Below, one piece after another: positions 1 to 7,364 of a stretch of 64,000 bases of DNA. The notes under the pieces are model-generated. The model was not told the origin of the DNA. It made no database searches and was given only the letters and a program-made list of their open reading frames with translations. Source of the DNA: Janthinobacterium sp. J1-1 (lineage in GTDB: Bacteria; Pseudomonadota; Gammaproteobacteria; Burkholderiales; Burkholderiaceae_D); the NCBI RefSeq assembly GCF_030944405.1, contig NZ_CP132339.1, positions 992,001-1,056,000 of the forward strand, read 5' to 3'. Position 1 is the stretch's first letter. The number at the start of each line of letters is the position of its first letter. The position numbers and the translations under genes are program-made.

Positions 1-222
1 CGCAGCGACGAGTCGAAACGGGTGGCGGACAGCACCACCCAGTTCAACCGCTTGCAACTGAGCTACACGCAATTTGGCGACGCCCGCTACCTGGCGGACA
101 GCAAGCAACTGGCCGGTACGTTGACGCCCGAGAGCATGCGCGCGTTTGCGCAGGAGTTCAGGCTGGCGCAGGATATGGCGGTGGTGAAGGTGTTGCCGAA
201 GAAGGCAGAGAAGGGGAGTTGA
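1..222 (+). CDS. C-terminal end of a probable M16-family zinc peptidase (partial)
   Basis: The window opens inside an open frame that reads from base 1 to a TGA at 220-222, giving the last 73 residues of a protein. The tail has the look of the non-catalytic C-terminal half of M16 (insulinase/PqqL-like) peptidases: a run resembling DARYLADSKQLAGTLTPES, then an amphipathic helix and a final strand containing VVKVLPKK. In that family this end packs against the N-terminal HxxEH zinc domain, which lies outside the window. The family call rests on overall pattern only; another periplasmic protein is possible. Confidence 0.4.
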   Translation, partial: RSDESKRVADSTTQFNRLQLSYTQFGDARYLADSKQLAGTLTPESMRAFAQEFRLAQDMAVVKVLPKKAEKGS

Positions 223-230
223 TGCCGCAT

Positions 231-264
231 AAAACGCCAACCTGTACAGGGTTGGCGTTTTTTT
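231..264 (+). terminator. Intrinsic terminator after the partial peptidase gene
   Basis: The repeat AACGCCAAC / GTTGGCGTT flanks a short loop (CCTGTACAGG) and runs into seven T residues, 10 bases past the stop codon. A-rich sequence on the other side could let it also serve the converging MFS gene. Confidence 0.8.
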
Positions 265-286
265 GGAAACACCGTTCAATTCCTGT

Positions 287-1714
287 TCAAGCCGGCTTGC
301 CCAGCTCCTTCTCCAAAAACTTCTCCAGCGCCTCCAGCGATTTGCCCTTGGTTTCGGGCAGGCAGGTGGCGACAAAGATCAGCGACAGCACATTGATGCC
401 GGCAAACACAAAGAAGGTGGCGCTGCCGAACTGCGCCATGGCGATCGGGAACAGCAGCGCTACCAGGCCGTTGAATACCCACTGGCAGGCCACGGCCGTG
501 CCAGTCAGCACGCCGCGCAGGTGCATCGGGAACAGTTCCGACATCAGCAGCCAGTACACGGGTGAAATCAGCATCTGCATGAACAGCAAAAAGCACAGGA
601 TGCAGGCCAGCGCTGCGTAGCTTTTCATGAGGCCCTCGGGCATGAACAGCAGCACGGCGCCCAGCGCGGCCTGGGTGGCGATCACGAAACCGAGGCCGGT
701 GATCAGCATGGAGCGGCGCCCGTGCTTGCCGATCAGCCAGATGCCGATAAAGGTCGCGACCAGCGCCACCACGCCGTTGCCGATGGTGGCGGTCAGAGCC
801 GCATTGGTACCGAGGCCGGTTGATTTGAGAATGATGGGCGTGAAATACATGAAGGCGTTGACGCCGGTAAATTGGGCCACGAAACCGAGGCCGATACCGA
901 TCCACAACAATTTCCGTATCCATGGCGTACCGAGCACGGCGGACCAGCCAGTCTGTTCATGCTCGATCTTGTTAAGCTTGACCATCTCGTCCAGTTCGAG
1001 CTCGATCTGCTTGTCGCTCGAACGGATCTGTTCCAGCACGGCGCGCGCTTCCTTCATGCGGTTCTTGCTGGCCAGCCAGCGCGGCGAGGCGGGCACGAAC
1101 AGCATGCCCAGTCCCAGCAGGATGGCCGGCACGGCGGCGATCGCCAGCATATAACGCCAGACGTGCGGCGAACCGGAAAAATGCGCCAGCGCCGCGTTGA
1201 GGATATACGCGATCAGTTGTCCACCGACGATCATCAATTCGTTCTGGCTGACCAGCCTGGCGCGCCGGCTGGGGCCTGCCATCTCGGCGATAAATACCGG
1301 CACCGTCGACGAGGCGCCGCCGACGGCAATGCCCAGCACGAAGCGCATGACGACCATGATCGCCACCGACGGCGCCAGGGTGGTGCCAAGCACGCCGATC
1401 AGGAACACCAGCGCCAGGCCCAGCAAGGTTGTGCGGCGGCCGTATTTGTCCGACAGCGTGCCGGCCATCAATGAACCGATGGCGGCGCCGAACACCAGCG
1501 CCGACGTGACAACACCCTCCGTGACCGGGGTCAGGCCAAGGCCGCCCTCGGCCAGCGGCGTGCTCATGAAGGGCAGCGCGCCCGAGATCACGCCGGTGTC
1601 GTAGCCGAAGGCCAGCGCGCCCATGGTGGCGGCGATGGCGACCTTGAATACAAAGCGGCTCTCCTTGGTGTCGGGCGGCGTCGCCGTGGCGGACGGTTGT
1701 GTAGTGGAAAGCAT
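287..1714 (-). CDS. Sugar porter family MFS transporter (IolT/XylE-like)
   Basis: A 475-residue inner-membrane permease of the sugar porter branch of the major facilitator superfamily, expected to have 12 transmembrane helices and to move a sugar or polyol with protons. Visible signatures are FGYDTGVISGALPF at about residues 37-49 in helix 1, the loop 2-3 motif DKYGRR at 89-94, its second-half counterpart GKHGRR, a PASPRWL stretch at the end of helix 6 (usually PESPRWL), and the closing PETKGKSLE at about 453. The N-terminal half resembles Bacillus myo-inositol transporters, but the substrate cannot be read from sequence. It stands alone; no catabolic genes are adjacent. The start has GAAGGATC upstream. 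Confidence 0.9.
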   Translation of the reverse strand: MLSTTQPSATATPPDTKESRFVFKVAIAATMGALAFGYDTGVISGALPFMSTPLAEGGLGLTPVTEGVVTSALVFGAAIGSLMAGTLSDKYGRRTTLLGLALVFLIGVLGTTLAPSVAIMVVMRFVLGIAVGGASSTVPVFIAEMAGPSRRARLVSQNELMIVGGQLIAYILNAALAHFSGSPHVWRYMLAIAAVPAILLGLGMLFVPASPRWLASKNRMKEARAVLEQIRSSDKQIELELDEMVKLNKIEHEQTGWSAVLGTPWIRKLLWIGIGLGFVAQFTGVNAFMYFTPIILKSTGLGTNAALTATIGNGVVALVATFIGIWLIGKHGRRSMLITGLGFVIATQAALGAVLLFMPEGLMKSYAALACILCFLLFMQMLISPVYWLLMSELFPMHLRGVLTGTAVACQWVFNGLVALLFPIAMAQFGSATFFVFAGINVLSLIFVATCLPETKGKSLEALEKFLEKELGKPA

Positions 1715-1918
1715 GAATCGAGATCCTTCTGGAATGATGTGGCTGAAGCCCGCGTGACCAGAGAGGCGGCGTTGACAATCTCAGCATTAATGTTGTGCAG
1801 AATAAATGAAATTGCCGTGGGTGACAGTTAGTTGCCGGACATAAACGCCCTGCGGAGCCATCCGGACCCAGCCGATTCTGTACACTGCATCGTATCGACA
1901 ATCAGTGGCGAGGCCGCA

Positions 1919-2584
1919 ATGCGCAATATCGATTTCAGTTCCTGGGAAGCCGCCATGACCACCATCATCGGCCTGGCCGTCTTTACCTTGCTGGGGGTGG
2001 GCATCCGCATGCTGATGATGCAGACCATCCAGCAACGCCGCGAACGGATGAACCGGCAGATCAATGAGCGCGTGAAAACGTTGATGGCGGCCTACCGCAC
2101 CCTGGGCGGCTCGTTTACCGGGCAACTGACGGTCGATCCGACCCACCTGCGCGACCTGCGCGAGCGCGCGCTAGCGGGTGGGGAAGGGCAGTACGACATC
2201 GGAACGACCAGTTCCGAGCGTGCCCGCCGCATCCGCGATGCGGTCGAAGCGGCGCTGGCGGACATATTGCTGCTCGGTACCGAAGAACACTGCCGGCTGG
2301 CCGGACAGGCAGCGGCCGACCTGGCGGCGGGCCGCCCCATCCATACTGCCGAACTGGTGATCAGCCTGCGCAGCTTTATCCGCAGCGCGCTCGACCTGGG
2401 GCCGATGCCGGACGATGTGCTGATCCCGTTGCAGGGACCGACGCGCACGCAGGGGAGTGCGGGACGGGGGAAGGGCGATGGGGACAAATCGGGGAATAAC
2501 GGTGGAGGTGGCGGCAATGGCGGCGGTGGCATAGGCATGGACACCGCGCACGGGGCGGACGCCGTGCCGCCACATGCGACTTGA
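1919..2584 (+). CDS. Membrane-anchored protein of unknown function with Gly-rich tail
   Basis: I do not recognise the family with certainty. From the ATG at 1919 (MRNIDFSSW) the protein has 221 residues: a single N-terminal transmembrane helix (about 12-30), a basic juxtamembrane stretch (QQRRERMNRQ), a soluble alpha-helical domain to about residue 185, and a disordered tail rich in glycine and asparagine. An in-frame ATG at 1832 would add 29 residues that do not look like protein. The start at 1919 is preceded by GAGG and keeps the hydrophobic helix at the N terminus. The topology suggests a cytoplasmic domain tethered to the inner membrane. A terminator follows. Confidence 0.6.
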   Translation: MRNIDFSSWEAAMTTIIGLAVFTLLGVGIRMLMMQTIQQRRERMNRQINERVKTLMAAYRTLGGSFTGQLTVDPTHLRDLRERALAGGEGQYDIGTTSSERARRIRDAVEAALADILLLGTEEHCRLAGQAAADLAAGRPIHTAELVISLRSFIRSALDLGPMPDDVLIPLQGPTRTQGSAGRGKGDGDKSGNNGGGGGNGGGGIGMDTAHGADAVPPHAT

Positions 2585-2610
2585 AGGCAGGAAGATAGAC
2601 TTGAAATACA

Positions 2611-2638
2611 AGCGCCAATATGCATGGGTTGGCGTTTT
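2611..2638 (+). terminator. Intrinsic terminator after the Gly-rich membrane protein
   Basis: GCGCCAA and TTGGCG pair across a 10-base loop and are followed by TTTT. It is close in sequence to the terminator at 231-264. Confidence 0.6.
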
Positions 2639-2704
2639 GCTTTGCTTATCAATTTTTGGTGCTTCGAGGCAGAACTGAATCAAGGACGGATATTGGCTAA
2701 ATCA

Positions 2705-3154
2705 CTATGATTTCTGGCGAAGCTCTTGCCATTTCTTGTTGTAGTCAGCAAGAATGGTTTGGTATTCATCAAATATCTTGGCCAAGATAAGTCCCTCGTT
2801 TTTCTCGAAATCCTGGCCCCGTTCAATGAAATCCAATTGTGCCTCCAGCGCACGGAGACGACCATAAATTTCGGCATTCAAGTGCCATGACTGCTGCGGA
2901 GAAAAAAAAGCTCCAAAAGCGGCGATTACAGTACACAGTGCACCCAGAACCAGAACTATATTGCTGGCAGCAAAATCTGGAAGGAGCGTCAATTTTAGGC
3001 CTGAGACTATGGTAATCAACGCTGACAGGACAACGGCAACTGATTGATAACGATAGTGTCGCCATCGATACCATTGAACAGATAATTCAAGATGGCCAAG
3101 GCGCTCATGCATTTGACGGTGAAGATATTCACGCTGGGTTTCTGTGTCATTCAT
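2705..3154 (-). CDS. Two-TM SLATT/DUF4231-like membrane protein
   Basis: A 149-residue protein with two adjacent hydrophobic helices (about residues 35-55 and 66-88). They are flanked by a charged N-terminal helix containing the YRWRHYRYQ stretch and a long C-terminal helical arm. This 2-TM plus coiled-arm layout is that of SLATT/DUF4231 proteins, which in some bacteria are pore-forming effectors of nucleotide-sensing defence loci. No SLOG, CD-NTase or other sensor gene lies next to it, so its role here is open. The gene is more A+T-rich than its neighbours, which suggests acquisition. The start at 3154 has GGGGAT 8 bases upstream; in-frame starts at 3169 or 3220 are possible. Confidence 0.55.
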   Translation of the reverse strand: MNDTETQREYLHRQMHERLGHLELSVQWYRWRHYRYQSVAVVLSALITIVSGLKLTLLPDFAASNIVLVLGALCTVIAAFGAFFSPQQSWHLNAEIYGRLRALEAQLDFIERGQDFEKNEGLILAKIFDEYQTILADYNKKWQELRQKS

Positions 3155-3450
3155 CAGAGTAATCCCCATATCAGAACGTATGTTTATAACAAAACAGAGG
3201 CTTGATTTCATCCGTGACATATTTTCAACTGTTTGGCATGCACAGTATCACTGCGACTTTACAGACTAACCCATCGGGCAAAATGGTATCGTCTTAAATA
3301 CAGCCGTGTGATACTGCTCAATGCGGTATGGGCGGAACCTTCGTTTGCTTGAGGTGCGTTGTCCGCCATGGATGGAAGCGAGCGGAAGACGAAGAGTTCG
3401 CTAGTAAAACCAATACGTGCAATACAGCGAACACTAGAATTATGAATCCT
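3155..3450. other. A+T-rich intergenic stretch without a recognisable gene
   Basis: No open frame with coding character is seen between the SLATT-like gene and the terminator of tRNA-Phe. The DNA is visibly richer in A+T than the flanks. It probably carries the promoter of the SLATT-like gene, but I cannot assign -35/-10 boxes with confidence. Confidence 0.5.
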
Positions 3451-3491
3451 GAAAACGAAACGCCCACTGCATGAGTGGGCGTTTCGTTTTC
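3451..3491 (-). terminator. Bidirectional terminator downstream of tRNA-Phe copy 1
   Basis: A perfect 18-bp stem (3451-3468 with 3474-3491) with a 5-base GCATG loop. The G+C core CGCCCACT is flanked by GAAAACGAAA on one side and its complement on the other, so a T-rich tail exists in both directions. It begins 10 bases after the 3' end of tRNA-Phe. Confidence 0.85.
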
Positions 3492-3501
3492 AGACTGTTC
3501 T

Positions 3502-3577
3502 TGGTGGCCCGGGGCGGAATCGAACCACCGACACAAGGATTTTCAATCCTCTGCTCTACCGACTGAGCTACCAGGCC
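3502..3577 (-). tRNA. tRNA-Phe(GAA), copy 1
   Basis: On the minus strand a 76-nt cloverleaf: acceptor GGCCTGG paired with CCGGGCC (one G-U pair), discriminator A, encoded CCA, D-arm AGCTCAGTCGGTAGAGC, anticodon loop TTGAAAA giving GAA, and T-arm with GGTTCGATTCC. A TATAAT box lies just upstream on the same strand. An identical gene is at 11548-11623. Confidence 0.97.
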
Positions 3578-3587
3578 AAGGCGGCGA

Positions 3588-3593
3588 ATTATA
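3588..3593 (-). promoter_or_regulatory. -10 box of the tRNA-Phe copy 1 promoter
   Basis: Read on the minus strand the sequence is CTGCTATAATTCGCC, with TATAAT at 3593-3588, 11 bases before the mature 5' end of the tRNA. The same CTGCTATAATTCGCC precedes the second tRNA-Phe. No good -35 box is visible for this copy. Confidence 0.7.
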
Positions 3594-3696
3594 GCAGAAA
3601 GAGTTTCTACCTGACCAGTGCATCCTGTGTTCAAATGCAACAGATGGCCAAAACATGGTGTTTTGGCATCCTTGTACGACCTGAAGGGATGCGACG

Positions 3697-4467
3697 ATGC
3701 AGTTACGTTGTGGTGTGCGATGCCTGGCTGCGGCCGGGTTGATGAGTGTGATTTGCGGGACGGTGCGGGCCGATGGGCTCGATGACCTGAAGACGGCGCT
3801 GGCGAAATTGCAGGGGCAGTCGCCCGTGAAAGCGCAGGTGGAGTCAAAGACCTGGCGCCGGGAGGGCGAGGGCAAGGACGCCGAGGAGGATAGCGGCCAG
3901 GCCAGCGTGGTGGTCGACAGCGGCGCGGCGGGATTGCAGGTGTTGTACAGCAAGGAGTTGCTGGCGAAAGTGGAGGCCGAGCAGCGCGCAAAAGTGAAAG
4001 ACCCGAAGGCGAAGACCTCGACCGACTTCGCGCTGGGCGAACTGAAGGGGACGGAATTGCGCGCCATGGTGTCGGCGGCGGGCGCCTTGTCGCGTGAGTT
4101 GGACGAGGCCGTGTTCAGCGGCGAGAAGATGGACAGCTACAAGGGCAAGCCGGCGCGCAAGCTGAGCTTTAGCTTGTCGATCGACAAGGTGCCCGAAAAA
4201 GACCGCAAGTACGTGAAAAAGTTCGATGGCGGCATCGATGTGTGGATCGCGGCCGATGGCACGCCGCTGGGCAGCAGTTTCCGCGTCGATGTCAGCGGCC
4301 GCGCCTTTGTGGTGGTCAGCTTCGCGCAGAAGACGGACGAGACGCGCCAGTATGGCGTTTCTGGCGACCATCTGCTGTTGCTGCGCAAGGAAAGCCGGCA
4401 CGCGATCTCGGGTGCGGGCGAGAAAGTGGAAACCAAACTCGTCAAGACCTTGCAGCTGCAGTCCTGA
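3697..4467 (+). CDS. Secreted protein of unknown function
   Basis: A 256-residue protein I do not recognise. The first 25 residues form a Sec signal peptide (basic MQLRCGVR, hydrophobic AAAGLMSVI, likely cleavage after VRA), so the mature protein starts near DGLDDLKTAL and should be periplasmic or exported. The rest is charged, with an alternating beta-like pattern in the second half (FRVDVSGRAFVVVSFAQ). There are no obvious catalytic motifs and the only cysteines are in the signal peptide. It converges on the lipoprotein gene at 4474-4893 with a 6-base gap and no clear terminator between them. Confidence 0.6.
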   Translation: MQLRCGVRCLAAAGLMSVICGTVRADGLDDLKTALAKLQGQSPVKAQVESKTWRREGEGKDAEEDSGQASVVVDSGAAGLQVLYSKELLAKVEAEQRAKVKDPKAKTSTDFALGELKGTELRAMVSAAGALSRELDEAVFSGEKMDSYKGKPARKLSFSLSIDKVPEKDRKYVKKFDGGIDVWIAADGTPLGSSFRVDVSGRAFVVVSFAQKTDETRQYGVSGDHLLLLRKESRHAISGAGEKVETKLVKTLQLQS

Positions 4468-4473
4468 CGCGCT

Positions 4474-4893
4474 TTACATGATCGGGGCGATACCCTTGTT
4501 CAGCACGCAGCGGCCCGCCTCGCAGGTCGCACCGGGGTCGGTAACGATGGCGCATGTGCACATCATGCCGTCCGCCTGCTGCAGCTTGCGGCTGGCCTCG
4601 GCCTGCGCCTGGACCAGCGCCGTCAATTGCTTGCCGTCGCTGCTCTTGTTCGACCACGCCAGGTAGCGCTCGGGGCCGCCGCAGGCCTTGGCGCCGATGG
4701 CGATGGTCTCGCATTGTTTGGGCGCGTCGCAGGCGGCGTCGCCGACTTCCTTCTTGATCTGTTTGGCCAGGCTGGCGCTGCCCGGCGCCGGTGCCGGCGT
4801 GGCCGTGGGGGCGCTGCCGCAGGCAGTGATGATCAGCATGACAAGGCTGGCGCAGGCGGCGCGCAGCAGGGTGGGGAGCATAGGGGTTTTCAT
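4474..4893 (-). CDS. Cysteine-rich hypothetical lipoprotein
   Basis: A 139-residue protein with a lipoprotein signal: a basic start, a hydrophobic core, then LIITAC with the lipidated Cys at about residue 25 followed by Gly. A short Ala/Pro/Thr-rich linker precedes a domain with six further cysteines (CDAPKQC, ACGG, MCTC, CEAGRC), probably stabilised by disulfides in the periplasm. Position +2 after the Cys is Gly, so transport to the outer membrane is expected. I do not recognise the domain. Confidence 0.65.
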   Translation of the reverse strand: MKTPMLPTLLRAACASLVMLIITACGSAPTATPAPAPGSASLAKQIKKEVGDAACDAPKQCETIAIGAKACGGPERYLAWSNKSSDGKQLTALVQAQAEASRKLQQADGMMCTCAIVTDPGATCEAGRCVLNKGIAPIM

Positions 4894-4963
4894 CGTTGCA
4901 TGATGTGCCAGAGTCGATGGCGTGGCAAGCGCGATTTGCTAACCCCAAACGTGACCCCCGCCC

Positions 4964-7270
4964 TTATTTCAACGTCCGCTGGAACAGCTGGTAGATGCGG
5001 CGGTACTCGTCATACCACGCTTCCGGCTGCACGAAGCCGTGGCGTTCCATCGGGTAGCTGGCCATTTCCCAGTTGTCCTTTTTCAGCTCGATCAGGCGCT
5101 GCGACAGGCGTACCGAGTCCTGGTAGAACACGTTGTCGTCGATCATGCCGTGCGCGATCAGCAGGTTGCCTTTCAGCTGCTCGGCGTATTCGATCGGCGA
5201 CGAGATTTTATAGGCTTGTGGATCGACTTCGGGCGTGTTCAGGATATTGGCCGTGTATTCGTGGTTGTACGTCGTCCAGTCGGTCACGGGGCGCAGCGCG
5301 GCGCCGTACTTGAACAGCTCGGGCGCGCGCATCAGGGCCATCAGGCTCATGAAGCCGCCATAGCTGCCGCCGTAGATGCCCACGTTGTTGATATCTCCCT
5401 GGTGCTGCGCCGCCAGCCAGTGCGCGCCATCGATGAAGTCCTCCAGTTCCGGGTGGCCCATCTGGCGGTAGATGGCGGTGCGCCAGGCGCTGCCATAGCC
5501 CATCGAGGCGCGGTAGTCGACATCGAGCACGATGTAACCCTGTTCGACCAGCAGGTTGTGGAACATCTGCTCGCGGAAATACACCGGGTAGCGCTCGGTG
5601 ACGTTCTGCAGATAGCCGGCGCCGTGCGCGAACATCACGATCGGATAGCGCTTGCCCGCTTCCAGCTGCGCCGGGCGATACAGCTTGGCCCAGATCGGCG
5701 CCGCGCCATGCGTGGACGGCACTTGCACCAGTTGCGGCATGACCCAGTTGCGCGCCTTGAAGGCGTCGCTGCGTGTATCGGTCAGGATATTGGCCTTGCC
5801 GCCTGCGGCAGGCACGGTGGCCAGCTGCGCCGGCAGGTAGCTGGCCGAATAGCGCACCAGCAGCTTGCCCGCATCGGGCGACAGGGCAAAGCTTTCCACG
5901 CCTTTCAACGATGTCACCTCGCGCGCGCCGCCGTCCTTCGCGGTCGATGCGCACACTTCATAGATACCTGGCTGCTGCGGGTTGCACAGGAAATAGGCAC
6001 GCGCGCCGTCGCGGGTCCATTCCACATTGCTCACTTCCCAGTTGCCGTGGGTGAGGGCGCGCGCGGGCGCGGCACCCGTCTTGGCATACAGATGGGCGTA
6101 GCCGCTTTCCTCGGACAAATACCACAGGGTGGCGCTGTCGGGCAGCCAGCCGAATTCGTCGGCGCGGCGGTTGACCCAGGCCGCGTCGCTGATGCGGTGC
6201 ATCGGCACCAGCGCGGCGTTGGCCAGATCGACGGTGGCCAGCCAGCGGTCCTTGTTGTCGACGGCGCGCACGCGCACTGCCGCTTGCGCGCCGTCGGCGC
6301 TCCACACGATGCCGTCGCGCAAGGCGTCCACGCGTACCGGACGGTTGCCTTTCAGGGGCGGCAGTTTCTGCTCGGCGCGCAAGGCGGCCAGTCTCAAGGT
6401 TTGCGCGATCGGCATGTTGCGGCCCACGCGCGTGCGTTCATCGTCCGCTTCCGGGTAGCCAGTTTCGGTCACATAGCGCGCCAGTTTGCCCAGCTTGCCC
6501 TTTTCGGCCCCCTTGTCCTGCGTGACGAACAGCAGCCAGCGTCCGTCCGGCGACAGCACGCTGCCGGAAATCGTGACCTTGTCTCCCAAATAGATCGGCT
6601 CGGGCGCGCGTGTGGCGTCCAGGCGGCGCTCTTCCTTGCGGCGTTCCAGGCTGGTCTCGCGGTTCTCTTTCTGGCGCGCCAGGTTGACGATCAAACGCAG
6701 CTGCAGTTCGCGCTGGCTGTCCGCCTCGGGCTTGGCGTCCGGGTCCTTGGCCGCGCGCAGCAGCGCCACCGGCGCGCTCAGGCGGTCAAGCCGGTTCCAG
6801 CTATGCCAGTCGTCGCCGCTGCGGTATTGCACCGCTGCGCCGTCGCTGGAATACTGCGGGTCGCTGATGGCCGGCACGCCGCGCGTGATCTGCGTCAGCA
6901 CGCCGCTTTTGAGGTCGCGTTCGAACAAATCGCCATTGCGCAGCAGGATGGCGCGCTTGCCGTCGCGCCGGTAGACCATCTGCTCGCCATCGAGATTGGC
7001 CAGCTGCGCGTCGGCCACCGGCTTGCCGCTATTGAGCGCGGCGCCGGCGCCGGCCAGCTGATAGATGTCGCGCAAAGGAGAACCGAGGCGTTTTTGCTTG
7101 TAATAGACCTGGCCATTCCAGCCCCACCACGCCGTTTCGACGGGCGTGCCGATCCAGTCGGGATCGGCCATGGCCTGGTCCAGCGAAATCGGCGTCGGTG
7201 CGGTAGTGGGGGCGGCATGGGCGAAGGAGCCGGCAAGGGCGGACAATAGCAGGGGAAGTACCAGACGCAT
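4964..7270 (-). CDS. Secreted S9-family prolyl oligopeptidase / acylaminoacyl peptidase
   Basis: A 768-residue serine peptidase. Residues 1-19 are a Sec signal peptide (MRLVLPLLLSALAGSFAHA), so it acts in the periplasm. The middle of the protein has the repeating beta-propeller character of S9 enzymes, which limits substrates to peptides. The C-terminal alpha/beta hydrolase domain carries GGSYGGFM with nucleophile Ser636, the acid in HGMIDDNVF (Asp711 or Asp712) and the base in MERHGF (His744), all in the right order. The family removes dipeptides or acylated residues from peptide N termini. The gene stands alone. Confidence 0.92.
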   Translation of the reverse strand: MRLVLPLLLSALAGSFAHAAPTTAPTPISLDQAMADPDWIGTPVETAWWGWNGQVYYKQKRLGSPLRDIYQLAGAGAALNSGKPVADAQLANLDGEQMVYRRDGKRAILLRNGDLFERDLKSGVLTQITRGVPAISDPQYSSDGAAVQYRSGDDWHSWNRLDRLSAPVALLRAAKDPDAKPEADSQRELQLRLIVNLARQKENRETSLERRKEERRLDATRAPEPIYLGDKVTISGSVLSPDGRWLLFVTQDKGAEKGKLGKLARYVTETGYPEADDERTRVGRNMPIAQTLRLAALRAEQKLPPLKGNRPVRVDALRDGIVWSADGAQAAVRVRAVDNKDRWLATVDLANAALVPMHRISDAAWVNRRADEFGWLPDSATLWYLSEESGYAHLYAKTGAAPARALTHGNWEVSNVEWTRDGARAYFLCNPQQPGIYEVCASTAKDGGAREVTSLKGVESFALSPDAGKLLVRYSASYLPAQLATVPAAGGKANILTDTRSDAFKARNWVMPQLVQVPSTHGAAPIWAKLYRPAQLEAGKRYPIVMFAHGAGYLQNVTERYPVYFREQMFHNLLVEQGYIVLDVDYRASMGYGSAWRTAIYRQMGHPELEDFIDGAHWLAAQHQGDINNVGIYGGSYGGFMSLMALMRAPELFKYGAALRPVTDWTTYNHEYTANILNTPEVDPQAYKISSPIEYAEQLKGNLLIAHGMIDDNVFYQDSVRLSQRLIELKKDNWEMASYPMERHGFVQPEAWYDEYRRIYQLFQRTLK

Positions 7271-7364
7271 TGGAGATCGCTTGGACAGGAAGTGAAAGGC
7301 GGCAGAGCCGGGCCGGAAGCCCGGTATTCTAGCGAAAGGGTTTCGCTAGGGAAATGGCGGAAAA

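Noticed and set aside
5039..7249. Long open frame on the plus strand opposite the S9 peptidase
   Set aside because: It is the antisense shadow of a G+C-rich gene: composition is His/Arg/Gln-rich with no family signature, whereas the minus strand has a signal peptide and a full catalytic triad.
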